Shown piece after piece: positions 44,651 to 52,719 of a DNA stretch of 64,000 bases. The notes beneath the pieces were generated by a model. The model saw only the letters and a program-made list of their open reading frames with translations. It made no database searches and was not told the DNA's origin. The stretch spans positions 124,001 to 188,000 of the forward strand of contig JACJYA010000009.1 in NCBI GenBank assembly GCA_020636315.1, written 5' to 3'. Within the stretch, counting starts at the first letter, position 1. The number at the start of each line of letters is the position of its first letter. Made by a program: the position numbers and the translations under genes. Source of the DNA: Lewinellaceae bacterium. Lineage in GTDB: Bacteria > Bacteroidota > Bacteroidia > Chitinophagales > Saprospiraceae.

Positions 44651-45922
44651 ATGAAAAAAGTAATGTTCTTTGCCATTTATTCTTTACTGGCCTGTTCCCA
44701 GACATTCGCCCAGCCGCAGGCGAACGGCCGGGAATACAAAGTGGCCCTGTTCGTTCCCAGCGGGGCGGAACTGCTCGATTTTACCGGCCCGGGCGAGGCG
44801 TTTACCCAGGCGCACGGTTTTAAGGTGTACCTGGTGAGCCTCAGCGAGGAGTCGATAAAAAGCCAGGGCTTTATGGATATCACGCCCAACTATTCCTTCA
44901 AAAACTGCCCTGCGCCGGACATCATCCTGATACCCGGCGGCGGTACCGGAAGGATCATCAACGACCCGGAGGCCATACAGTGGATAAAAGGCCACTACGA
45001 AAAGGGCGGAACCGTGCTCTCCGTCTGTACCGGCGCAGCCGTAGCCGCTAAAGCCGGCTTGCTGGAGGGGAAAAAAGCCACCACCTACCACAGTTCATTC
45101 GATTATGTACGGGGATTCTGCCAGGATTGTGAACTGCTGGAGGGCGTCCGCTACGTTGACAACGGCCGCATCATCACTACTGCCGGCATTTCAGCGGGTA
45201 TAGACGGCGCCCTGCATCTCATTTCCCGAATTAAAGGGCAGGATATTGCCGAGCAGGCCGCCCGGAATATGGAATACGACAAATGGGCTCCCCGGGAAGG
45301 GTACATGAACTATGAGAATGCATTTGTCCGGTACTTCAGGGAGAATGGCCCGGCAAAAGCAAAGGCAAAATTCGAGGAAGAGCTGAAAAACCCCGAAGGC
45401 CTGTTCTTCGTGGGTGAAATGAAAAACCTGGCGGCCGAGCTGGCGGAAGCCGGGGAAGCAGAAAAGGCGGCAGCAGCCCTCGAATTCTGTGCCGGCTATT
45501 ACCCTGGTGAGATCATCCTTTTCAACCAGCTCAGGGAAATTTATTCCCAACTGGGCCGCCCTGCCCCCCCGGCACCGGAAGCGTTCACGGAATTGGCAAT
45601 GAACGGCAAAGTTGAAGAAGCGGCTGCTTTATTCCATAAGGCAAAAGCTCAGTTCCCGAATTGGGCCTTCTTTGAAGAATCCAGGATGAACTGGGCCGGA
45701 TACCAGCTATTGTACCAGAACAAAACCGAAGCCGCCATCGGCACGTTCCAGCTCAACGCAGAAGCATACCCCGAATCCTTTAATGTTTACGACAGCCTTG
45801 GCGAAGCATACATGAAGGATGAACAATGGGAAAAATCGCGAGAATTCTACAATAAATCCCTGAAGCTGAACCCGGAAAATGACAATGCCCGGAAGATGCT
45901 GGCAAAGATGGAAGAGCGGTAA
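44651..45922 (+). CDS. Secreted DJ-1/PfpI-domain protein with C-terminal TPR region
   Basis: A 423-residue protein. A signal peptide (VMFFAIYSLLACSQTFAQ) precedes a DJ-1/PfpI domain at about 25-215; the nucleophile-elbow Cys126 sits in SVCTGAAVAAKAGLLEGKKAT, followed by TTYHSSFDYV. The C-terminal ~170 residues have TPR-like helices (NVYDSLGEAYMKDEQWEKSREFYNKSLKLNPEN). No peptidase-type Glu/His pair is certain. The start lies 109 bases from that of the divergent GlxA-type regulator, which shares the same fold, so regulation by that protein is a reasonable guess. Confidence 0.9.
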   Translation: MKKVMFFAIYSLLACSQTFAQPQANGREYKVALFVPSGAELLDFTGPGEAFTQAHGFKVYLVSLSEESIKSQGFMDITPNYSFKNCPAPDIILIPGGGTGRIINDPEAIQWIKGHYEKGGTVLSVCTGAAVAAKAGLLEGKKATTYHSSFDYVRGFCQDCELLEGVRYVDNGRIITTAGISAGIDGALHLISRIKGQDIAEQAARNMEYDKWAPREGYMNYENAFVRYFRENGPAKAKAKFEEELKNPEGLFFVGEMKNLAAELAEAGEAEKAAAALEFCAGYYPGEIILFNQLREIYSQLGRPAPPAPEAFTELAMNGKVEEAAALFHKAKAQFPNWAFFEESRMNWAGYQLLYQNKTEAAIGTFQLNAEAYPESFNVYDSLGEAYMKDEQWEKSREFYNKSLKLNPENDNARKMLAKMEER

Positions 45923-45970
45923 CCTGTTTTTATCAACTCTTTTTTCTCTCAGGATTACAATACTGCTTCG

Positions 45971-46116
45971 GAGGCTGTCTCAAAAGTAAGTACTTGAAAA
46001 AGGCTCCAAAATAATGTTTTGCTGCCCGTCCCAGCCCCTCTAACTCCCCGAAGGGGAGAACCGGACGGGCAGCTAATGCAGAATATTATTTTGAGGCAAT
46101 CTTTTGAGACAGTCTC
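45971..46116. mobile_element. MITE with IS1182-like inverted ends
   Basis: A 146-base non-coding element. Its termini GAGGCTGTCTCAAAAG (45971-45986) and CTTTTGAGACAGTCTC (46101-46116) are inverted repeats with one mismatch and resemble ends I associate with IS1182-type insertion sequences. Inside, GCTGCCCGTCC (46021-46031) pairs perfectly with GGACGGGCAGC (46063-46073), and CTCCCC pairs with GGGGAG further in, so it can fold into one long nested hairpin. There is no transposase. Target duplication is not obvious. Confidence 0.8.
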
Positions 46117-46208
46117 TGCGGCATCCATCAACTTTGCCGATTAAACTACGAAAGCCGTTTTAAGCATTTTTTAAGTTGGGCTTAATGTCCTTTAAATGGT
46201 GGCGGATG

Positions 46209-46216
46209 TAATTTTG
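46209..46216 (+). promoter_or_regulatory. Candidate -7 promoter box (TAATTTTG)
   Basis: TAATTTTG fits TAnnTTTG, 17 bases before the ATG of the first DUF2231 gene, and could drive the DUF2231/two-component genes. Confidence 0.5.
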
Positions 46217-46233
46217 TATAAAACTGAAATACG

Positions 46234-46695
46234 ATGATTACTGCTTCCCATCTGCACGCCATGCTGGTTCATTTTCCCATTGCATTGCTGATCGTTGGTT
46301 TTCTATTTGACCTGGCCAGCGCTATCGGTAACCGCCTCTTTTTTCAAAAGGCAGGCTTGTTTCTCCTGATATTGGGCACTATCGGAGCGATGGCGGCATA
46401 CCTCAGCGGCAAAGCTGCCGGAGCAGGCATGGAGGAAGGCAGCCTCGGCAGGGCGGCCGCTCTGCACGAACAGGCAGCAGTGATCACGGCCTGGGGAAGT
46501 GTGGGAGTATCTCTGCTCCGGCTGGCCTTCGCAGCGCTGAACCGCTACGAAGGCCGTTTCCGCCTACTGAACCTGCTTCTGTTTGCGCTTCTCATTGCAT
46601 CGGTAGCCCGTACGGGTTATCTTGGGGGGCAATTGGTATTTCGGCACGCTGCGGGAGTAGAGCTAAACATCTCTGCCCTGACGGATACCGAATGA
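46234..46695 (+). CDS. DUF2231 membrane protein, first copy
   Basis: A 153-residue protein with four predicted helices. The DUF2231 signature is at the start: HLHAMLVHFPIALLIVGFLFD, with histidines at 6, 8 and 13. A central His (LHEQAAVITAW) is also seen. Family members are bacterial inner-membrane proteins of unknown function, sometimes beside redox proteins. The stop lies 13 bases before the response regulator start. Confidence 0.88.
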   Translation: MITASHLHAMLVHFPIALLIVGFLFDLASAIGNRLFFQKAGLFLLILGTIGAMAAYLSGKAAGAGMEEGSLGRAAALHEQAAVITAWGSVGVSLLRLAFAALNRYEGRFRLLNLLLFALLIASVARTGYLGGQLVFRHAAGVELNISALTDTE

Positions 46696-46708
46696 TAAAA
46701 GCGAAGCA

Positions 46709-47386
46709 ATGAGAATATTGTTGGTTGAAGATGAAACCCCGATCGCCAATTTTATCCGGGACGGGCTGAGGGAAGAAGGTTTTGCCGTCGATGTAGCCGA
46801 TAATGGCCGGGCGGGCCTGGAAATGGCCCTTGGCTACCTGGAAGAATATGACCTTCTGCTCCTGGATTGGATGCTGCCGGGGGTAAGCGGCATTGAGATC
46901 TGCCGCCAGGCCCGCAAAGAAAATACGGAAGTGCCCATCATTTTCCTTACCGCAAAAGACACAGTAGATGACGCTGTCTTCGGCCTGGAAGCCGGCGCTA
47001 ATGATTACATCCGCAAGCCTTTTGCCTTTGAGGAACTACTTGCCCGGATCCGGGTGCTGCTACGCAGTAAGGATGGAAAGCAACAGGTGTTTTCCTGCGG
47101 CGATATTGAAATGAACATCGAAACTTATCGGGTAACCCGGGGAGGAGAACCTGTGGAGCTCACTCAGAAGGAGTTTGCCCTGCTGGAATACCTGTTGCGC
47201 AATAAGGGTAAAGTGTGCCGGCGCACCCGCATCATCGAAAAAGTCTGGGATATAAACTTCGATCACGATACCTCGGTAATCGATGTATATATCAACTTTC
47301 TGCGAAAAAAGCTGGACCACCCCGGAGAACCATCTTTTGTGGAGACCATTCGTGGAGTTGGTTATCGCGTAAATGACGAGGCATGA
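46709..47386 (+). CDS. OmpR/PhoB-type response regulator
   Basis: A 225-residue DNA-binding response regulator. The receiver domain has the acidic pair (VEDE), the phospho-acceptor Asp53 (LLDWMLPG) and Lys in YIRKPF. The winged-helix domain (about 128-222) has TQKEFALLEYLLRNKGKVCRRTRIIEKVW and VDVYINFLRKKLD. The stop overlaps the histidine kinase start by 4 bases. It likely regulates its own operon and the rubrerythrin gene. Confidence 0.95.
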   Translation: MRILLVEDETPIANFIRDGLREEGFAVDVADNGRAGLEMALGYLEEYDLLLLDWMLPGVSGIEICRQARKENTEVPIIFLTAKDTVDDAVFGLEAGANDYIRKPFAFEELLARIRVLLRSKDGKQQVFSCGDIEMNIETYRVTRGGEPVELTQKEFALLEYLLRNKGKVCRRTRIIEKVWDINFDHDTSVIDVYINFLRKKLDHPGEPSFVETIRGVGYRVNDEA

Positions 47387-48759
47387 AGCTGGCTTTTCAA
47401 AACAGGATTGCCCTTTTCAATACTCTGGCTGCCGCCGCCGCCACGCTTCTGGTTTTCCTCATCGTCTATGCCGTCGTGTACTTTACAGCCTATCATCATC
47501 TGGACCAGGACATTCAGCAGGAAAAGGAGGAGATATTTTCCAACCTCCGCTGGCAGGGAGATTCCATTATCATCAACCAGATGCCGGAATGGGAAGAACG
47601 GGAACACCAGCAGGTGGAAGTCAATCCGACTTTCCTGCAAATTACCGATGTCCGGGGCCGGCTGCGCTTTCGCTCCTCCAACCTGCGGGAAGATTTTTTC
47701 CTTTTCATTCCGGACATGGAAAAAGCGGCCTTCCTCAACAGCCAGCTCAACGGGCGCCGGATCCGGCTGGGGCGCTTCCCAATTTTTAATCCGGAGGGTG
47801 AAAATACCGGCCAGCTGGCAGTCGGCATCTCCATGGAAGAATCGACAATAGTGCTCAACAACCTGCGCATCACCCTGCTCATTGCCTTCCCCTTTCTGCT
47901 CGTAGTACTTTATCTGGCTACCTCTGTAGCTGCCGCCAAAGGCATCGCTCCGGTCCATCAGATCATAAAGACAGCCGCCGGCATTGGCGACGCCAACATT
48001 CATACCCGCCTGCCCATGCCCGGGCACAAGGATGAACTCCATCAACTGGCCGCCACCATTAATGAGCTTCTGGCCAGGATAGAAAGCCGCATCAGGCGCG
48101 AAAAACAGTTTACAGCCGATGCATCCCACGAACTGCGCACCCCCCTGGCAGCCATCCGCGGCACCCTGGAGGTACTTATCCGGCGGCAACGCGAACCGGC
48201 ACACTACGAAGAAAAGATCTCCGAGGTCATCAGGCAGGTTGACCGTATGGACCGGATTCTGAACCAACTGCTACAACTCTCCCGGCTGGAAGCCGGCAAC
48301 ACCACCCTGGCGCTGGAACCCGTCAAGCTTCTAAACCTTATATACGAACTACTACCCCAGTGGCAGCCCGAACTGAAACGAAAGCAGGCCAGAGTAATTG
48401 TCGATATTCCTGCCGATGCGGAGGTTATGGCCAGCCGCTCCTCCCTGAGCCTCATGGCCGACAACCTGGTGGGCAATGCCATCAAATATGGCAACCGGGG
48501 TGGCCACATTCACATCCGCTGGCAGCAGGCGCCTCCCACGCTTACTTTTACCGATGACGGCCCCGGGATCGCCCCCGAGCACCTTCCTTATCTCTTCGAC
48601 CGTTTCTATCGCGCCGATGCTTCCCGAACTTCCCGAATACCGGGCACCGGCCTGGGGCTGTCTATCGTCAAAAAGCTCGCCGATCTGCAGGGCATCCTTA
48701 TTGAAGTGAACAGCCAGGAGGGCGAAGGCACTGCCTTTACCCTGCGTTTCCCTGATTAA
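47383..48759 (+). CDS. Membrane sensor histidine kinase
   Basis: A 458-residue kinase, partner of the preceding regulator. Two membrane helices (about 12-34 and 165-185) flank a ~130-residue periplasmic sensor; a HAMP segment follows. The phospho-acceptor His249 lies in DASHELRTPLAAIRG. The ATP-binding boxes are DNLVGNAIKYGN (N), DDGPGIAPEHL (G1), FDRFYRADASR (F) and GTGLGLSIVKK (G2). The sensor region contains no known ligand motif. The rubrerythrin gene begins 100 bases downstream. Confidence 0.95.
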   Translation: MKLAFQNRIALFNTLAAAAATLLVFLIVYAVVYFTAYHHLDQDIQQEKEEIFSNLRWQGDSIIINQMPEWEEREHQQVEVNPTFLQITDVRGRLRFRSSNLREDFFLFIPDMEKAAFLNSQLNGRRIRLGRFPIFNPEGENTGQLAVGISMEESTIVLNNLRITLLIAFPFLLVVLYLATSVAAAKGIAPVHQIIKTAAGIGDANIHTRLPMPGHKDELHQLAATINELLARIESRIRREKQFTADASHELRTPLAAIRGTLEVLIRRQREPAHYEEKISEVIRQVDRMDRILNQLLQLSRLEAGNTTLALEPVKLLNLIYELLPQWQPELKRKQARVIVDIPADAEVMASRSSLSLMADNLVGNAIKYGNRGGHIHIRWQQAPPTLTFTDDGPGIAPEHLPYLFDRFYRADASRTSRIPGTGLGLSIVKKLADLQGILIEVNSQEGEGTAFTLRFPD

Positions 48760-48859
48760 TTTTTAAGCTGATTTTTAGAATGGCTTAAGAGCGGTATAAG
48801 GGCCGGCAGGGCATCTTTGTGGCGTCCTCACAACCGGACAATTCACTAAAAAAAGAACC

Positions 48860-49594
48860 ATGAAAAAAAGATTGTTTCTTATCCTGTCTCTGGCACTGGC
48901 CGCCGGCATCGGACTGTCCTCCTGCAACGGCCAACCCGAAAAGGAAATGGGGCAGCAGCCCACCATCAATGAAGAACAGCCAGCCCGGCTGGTAGCCAAT
49001 GAAGGTGAAGGCGATGCACTCTCTACCGGCGCTGCGGAGAGCCGCGCCCTCGTGATCAACAACCTGCAAACCGCCTTTGCCGGCGAAACAACGGCCAGCG
49101 CCAAATATGCTGCTTATGCAAAAAAAGCAGAAGCGGAAGGCCACCGGCAGATCGCCCTGCTCTTTAAAGCAGCTTCTGTTTCGGAGAAAGTACATGCCAA
49201 TAACCACCGCGCCGTCCTGGAAGAGATGGGAGTGTCTCCCATTGAGGTGAAACCGGCTTTTACCGTCAAAACCACTAAAGAGAACCTTCAGGACGCCATC
49301 GCCGGTGAATCCTACGAGATCACTACTATGTACCCCGAATTTCTGGCCAACGCCGACAAAGCTAATGCGCAAATGGCCTTACTCAGCCTCAATTATGCCT
49401 ACAAAACCGAACAAAAGCACAAACCGCTCTACGAACAGGCTCTCGGTGCCCTGCAGAACAGCCGGGAAAACAGCCTGGCCACGCGTTTCTTCATTTGCCC
49501 TACCTGCGGCAATACCTACGATGGCGCCGCTCCCAAACGTTGCGGCATTTCCATGACCGGTGGCGAGCGGTTCATCGAGATCAATTCGCTGTAA
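48860..49594 (+). CDS. Rubrerythrin-type ferritin-like lipoprotein
   Basis: A 244-residue protein with lipobox LSSC (Cys22), so it should be lipid-anchored outside the cytoplasm; most rubrerythrins are cytoplasmic. The diiron four-helix bundle shows the expected ligands: Glu in AFAGETTASAKY, ExxH in SEKVHANNH, and a second ExxH in TEQKHKPLYEQ. Rubrerythrins reduce hydrogen peroxide. The C-terminal rubredoxin-like knuckle has Cys213 and Cys216 (CPTC) and Cys228, but the fourth ligand position is Ser231 (RCGIS) where a Cys is normal, so iron binding there may be altered. Confidence 0.88.
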   Translation: MKKRLFLILSLALAAGIGLSSCNGQPEKEMGQQPTINEEQPARLVANEGEGDALSTGAAESRALVINNLQTAFAGETTASAKYAAYAKKAEAEGHRQIALLFKAASVSEKVHANNHRAVLEEMGVSPIEVKPAFTVKTTKENLQDAIAGESYEITTMYPEFLANADKANAQMALLSLNYAYKTEQKHKPLYEQALGALQNSRENSLATRFFICPTCGNTYDGAAPKRCGISMTGGERFIEINSL

Positions 49595-49721
49595 GGCCCG
49601 AAATATTCGAAGCCAACAGGATAAACCCGTGGAGGAAAGCCGGCCATTCCCGGCTACTCCACAGGGTCAACCGCAAATCAATGCTTTTTCAATTTAATTA
49701 ATCACCTTCAAAACAGAAATC

Positions 49722-50234
49722 ATGAACCAGGCACATATTCATCTGCTGCTCACCCACCTCCCAATTGTCGGCTCCCTGTTGGGAGTGCTGGCCCTGTTGG
49801 CCGGCTTCGCTTTCCGCTCGGAGCCCGTAAAACGGACAGCCCTGGGGCTGTTCCTCTTCGCCGCGCTCTCAGCCATCCCAACCTTCCTCACCGGAGAGGG
49901 CGCCGAAGAAATGGTGGAAAACGTTCCTGGCGTACGGGAAGGGCTGATCGGGCGCCATGAAGATATGGCATCCATTTTCATCTGGCTCATAAGCGGGCTG
50001 GGGCTGCTCTCCATAGCTACCTTGGCTGCCAGTTTGAAAAACGCAAGCCTGAGTAAGGCACTTTATGCCATCACGCTTATCAGTTCCCTGGCGACAGCGG
50101 GCATGGCCACTCAGGTGGGCGCCACAGGTGGCAAGATCCGCCATACGGAGATCGGCGGAGCCACCGCGCAGGCCGATGGCGGACAGGATGGTGGCGGCTT
50201 CCGGGGAGAGTGGGGAGAAGAAGACGCTGATTAA
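49722..50234 (+). CDS. DUF2231 membrane protein, second copy
   Basis: A 170-residue protein with four helices and the same signature as the gene at 46234: HIHLLLTHLPIVGSLLG. It ends with a polar Gly/Asp-rich tail (GGQDGGGFRGEWGEEDAD). It starts 127 bases after the rubrerythrin stop on the same strand. Two DUF2231 copies on either side of a two-component system and a rubrerythrin suggest a common membrane redox role, not proven. Confidence 0.85.
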   Translation: MNQAHIHLLLTHLPIVGSLLGVLALLAGFAFRSEPVKRTALGLFLFAALSAIPTFLTGEGAEEMVENVPGVREGLIGRHEDMASIFIWLISGLGLLSIATLAASLKNASLSKALYAITLISSLATAGMATQVGATGGKIRHTEIGGATAQADGGQDGGGFRGEWGEEDAD

Positions 50235-50260
50235 CGGAAAATTATCATCCTTCTTTTCCG
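50235..50260 (+). terminator. Hairpin directly after the second DUF2231 gene
   Basis: CGGAAAA (50235-50241) pairs with TTTTCCG (50254-50260) immediately after the TAA stop. The stem is short and no T-run follows, so termination is uncertain. Confidence 0.4.
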
Positions 50261-50605
50261 GAAAGAACGGGTATGTAGGAGTCATGCGAATTTTGCTCTT
50301 GCTGTGAGCGGCCTGAAAACACCCTGAAGGGGCAGGTGACTCCTGGCCAATTCAGCGATCAATAAGGCGGCGGTTTATTTTGAAGGCGTTATTGCAAAGT
50401 TTTCAGAGGCGTATAAGTAAGTTCATTATTTCTTTCTGTTCATACTTTTTCAACTGTCATGCAACATTCTCCGCATTTTTTTAATGCCTTAACCAAATAG
50501 TTAATATTTTTGAAATTCCGGGGCCACCACGGGAGTGATATATACCAATCTAATACCTTCCGGCGTTACCTCCCCGGAAACATTCGTCTCAAAAAATAAA
50601 GATCC
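50261..50605. other. Intergenic region without recognisable features
   Basis: About 345 bases. No supported gene, no strong hairpin and no clear promoter. The last part is AT-rich and precedes the M48 peptidase gene. Confidence 0.6.
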
Positions 50606-51409
50606 ATGACGCTCAAAAGACTGCCCATCCTCGCCATCGCATTTTCCATTTCGTTGTCTTTCTCCGGTTGCAGCACCGTCAGCAAGCCGGGGGGCGGGTT
50701 CAACCTCTTCACTCCCGCACAGGACATCGAGCTGGGGCAACAGGTAGCTCAGCAAATAGCAGATGATCCCGCCCAGTTCCCGGTACTGCCCGAGAAGGGC
50801 AACGAGGAAGCCTATGCTTACATCCGAAAAATAAGGGATAAGATCCTCAATACCGGCAAAGTAGCTTACAAGGATGAATTTGCCTGGGAAGTGAAGATCA
50901 TCAAGGATGATGAGACCCTGAACGCCTTCTGTACGCCGGGCGGGCACATTTATGTCTATACCGGCCTGATCAAGTTCCTGGATTCGGAAGACCAGCTGGC
51001 GGGCGTGATGGGCCACGAGATCGCCCACGCCGCCCAGCGCCACTCCACCCAGCAGATGACCAAGATCTACGGCCTTTCGGCACTCACCTCCATCGTCACC
51101 GGCAATGCCGAACCGGGCCTGCTGGAGCAGATCGCCCTGGGGCTGATCAGCCTGAAATTCAGCCGCACCCATGAAACCGAGGCCGACACCTATTCCGTCA
51201 TTTTCCTCTGCCCGACGGACTATCGCGCCGACGGCGCCGCCGGCTTTTTCCGCAAGATGGAAGGCCAACCTACTCCGCCCGAATTCCTGAGCACCCACCC
51301 GAACCCGGGCAACCGCGTGGAAAATATCGAGGCGGAAGCTAAAAAGTTGAATTGTCGCGGCACCAAAAGTTACGATGCCGAGTACCAGCGGATCAAGGCG
51401 AAGCTGTAG
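50606..51409 (+). CDS. M48-family metallopeptidase lipoprotein
   Basis: A 267-residue zinc peptidase. The lipobox FSGC places a lipidated Cys at 22. The zinc site HEIAH is at residues 137-141, and Glu192 in ETEAD is the likely third ligand. The order matches the LoiP/YcaL-type periplasmic or outer-membrane-facing M48 peptidases involved in envelope protein quality control. The TAG stop lies inside a 10-base direct repeat that flanks a foldback element (see 51406-51533). Confidence 0.92.
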   Translation: MTLKRLPILAIAFSISLSFSGCSTVSKPGGGFNLFTPAQDIELGQQVAQQIADDPAQFPVLPEKGNEEAYAYIRKIRDKILNTGKVAYKDEFAWEVKIIKDDETLNAFCTPGGHIYVYTGLIKFLDSEDQLAGVMGHEIAHAAQRHSTQQMTKIYGLSALTSIVTGNAEPGLLEQIALGLISLKFSRTHETEADTYSVIFLCPTDYRADGAAGFFRKMEGQPTPPEFLSTHPNPGNRVENIEAEAKKLNCRGTKSYDAEYQRIKAKL

Positions 51410-51533
51410 GTACAGTACACATTACTGGACACTTTGGGGCAGTTTGTGTAAAAGCGTGAATGTGTAAATGACTGGCAACCAATTCTTTTACACCTTTACA
51501 CAATCCACAATTTGTCCAGTAATGTAGGTACAG
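51406..51533. mobile_element. Foldback MITE-like element flanked by a 10-base direct repeat at the M48 stop codon
   Basis: GTAGGTACAG occurs at 51406-51415 and again at 51524-51533. Between them ACATTACTGGACA (51419-51431) is matched by its exact reverse complement TGTCCAGTAATGT (51513-51525), and TGTGTAAAAG (51445-51454) pairs inside with CTTTTACAC. The direct repeat looks like a target-site duplication made on insertion. The TAG stop of the M48 gene (51407-51409) is part of it. Confidence 0.7.
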
Positions 51534-51553
51534 CATTGAGGTTTTCCTGATCA

Positions 51554-52024
51554 TCAATACATCTTCTTTATCCTGGAGAGGTCCCTTTTTACATCGCGCT
51601 CTTTGATGGACTGCCGCTTATCGTAAACCTTCTTACCCTGGGCCAGGGCGATCTGCACCTTGGCAAACCCCCGGTCGTTAATGTAGAGGCGCACCGGAAC
51701 GATCGTATAGCCGCGTTCTTTCACCTGCTTTTCCATTTTGCGCAGCTGGCCGCGGCGCAGCAGCAGCTTCCGGGTCCGGCGGGTTTCGTGATTGAACTGA
51801 TTGGCGAAGGTGTATTCAGCAATGAAAAGGCTCTTGATATACAACTCACCTTTCTTGAAATAGCAGTAGGCGTCGCGCAGGTTGGCATTGCCCTGCCGGA
51901 TGGATTTGATCTCCGTTCCGGTCAGTACGATGCCTGCTTCATAGGTGTCAATGAAGTTATATTCAAAGTCAGCCTTGCGGTTGACGATCTCAACCTTGTA
52001 TTCGTTCTTCTTCTTTATGGCCAT
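51554..52024 (-). CDS. smpB: SsrA-binding protein SmpB
   Basis: A 156-residue RNA-binding protein for tmRNA-mediated ribosome rescue. The OB fold carries ADFEYNFIDTYEAGIVLTG, TEIKSIRQGNANLRDAYC, and the basic C-terminal segment KKVYDKRQSIKERDVKRDLSR that follows the ribosomal mRNA channel. Length is normal. tmRNA itself (ssrA) was not found in the window. Confidence 0.97.
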   Translation of the reverse strand: MAIKKKNEYKVEIVNRKADFEYNFIDTYEAGIVLTGTEIKSIRQGNANLRDAYCYFKKGELYIKSLFIAEYTFANQFNHETRRTRKLLLRRGQLRKMEKQVKERGYTIVPVRLYINDRGFAKVQIALAQGKKVYDKRQSIKERDVKRDLSRIKKMY

Positions 52025-52037
52025 GTGTCTGTTTCTT

Positions 52038-52122
52038 AAAACCTTTGAGGTTTCGAAAACCTAAAACCTAAAGGCTTGCTCCTATGCTGAAACCTTTGAG
52101 GTTTCGAAAACCTCAAAGGTTT
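52038..52122. repeat. Palindromic repeat copies, unit AAACCTTTGAGGTTT
   Basis: The unit at 52090-52122 is a 33-base perfect inverted repeat: 15-base arms around CGA. A second, partly degenerate copy starts at 52038. The sequence suggests a dispersed small foldback upstream of smpB, between two minus-strand genes. Confidence 0.8.
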
Positions 52123-52244
52123 GTTCTGGGGTTGGCCGTTTCAGCAGGAGTAAAGCAAGTTGTGGATCAACGGCCAACGACATATTCCAAACCCTTCCCC
52201 TAACGGATAAGTTCGATACAAATGAGCGAACGCTGCTTCTTCCA

Positions 52245-52559
52245 TCATTTTAGCCGCACTGCCGTACCATAAGCCAGTATCTCCGAAGCCCCCTGCATAA
52301 CTGCTGCCGTAGCAAAACGCACGTTGATGATGGCATCGGCATCGACCTCTTCGGCATCGGCGATCATACGGTCTAAAGCCTGTTCCCGGGCATCGGCCAT
52401 AAGGCGGGTATATTCCTGTATTTCTCCGCCCACCAGGTTCTTCAGGCCGGCAAAAATGTCTCGGCCCAGGTTGCGGGCCCGGACGGTGCTGCCCCGGACA
52501 ACATCAATTACTTCGACAATCTCCCGGCCGGGAATGAAATCAGTGGTTGTGATCAGCAT
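52245..52559 (-). CDS. YbjQ-family (UPF0145) protein
   Basis: A 104-residue cytoplasmic protein. The pattern ITTTDFIPGREIVEVIDVVRGSTVRARNLGRD, then GGEIQEYTRLMADAREQALDRMIADAEEVDADAIINVRF is characteristic of the YbjQ/DUF74 heavy-metal-binding-like family that forms pentameric rings. Biological role unknown; the metal label is historical. It appears complete and normal in length. Confidence 0.93.
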   Translation of the reverse strand: MLITTTDFIPGREIVEVIDVVRGSTVRARNLGRDIFAGLKNLVGGEIQEYTRLMADAREQALDRMIADAEEVDADAIINVRFATAAVMQGASEILAYGTAVRLK

Positions 52560-52650
52560 AAGCTAGGCATTATGGGTTAATTTCAATTTTGTCAGGTTGA
52601 CTACTCTCCAGGCCCGGTTTCCGAATTCTGTCCTGCTAAAAAGAGGCAAA

Positions 52651-52712
52651 CCACGAATCCCCGACTCCCGAATCACGAATCCCGAGTCACGAGTCACGAG
52701 TCACGAGTCCCA
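52651..52712. repeat. Short tandem repeat, CACGAGT/CACGAAT units
   Basis: Several copies of CACGAGT, CACGAAT and CCCGA(C/A)T follow each other just before the 3' end of the S9B peptidase gene. Purely repetitive sequence, no coding potential. Confidence 0.75.
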
Positions 52713-52719
52713 ACTTCCC

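Larger units (their letters stand above)
45923..46233. other. Intergenic region holding a MITE
   Basis: 311 bases. The only structured parts are the MITE at 45971-46116 and the promoter box at 46209-46216; the rest is unremarkable AT-rich sequence. Confidence 0.8.
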
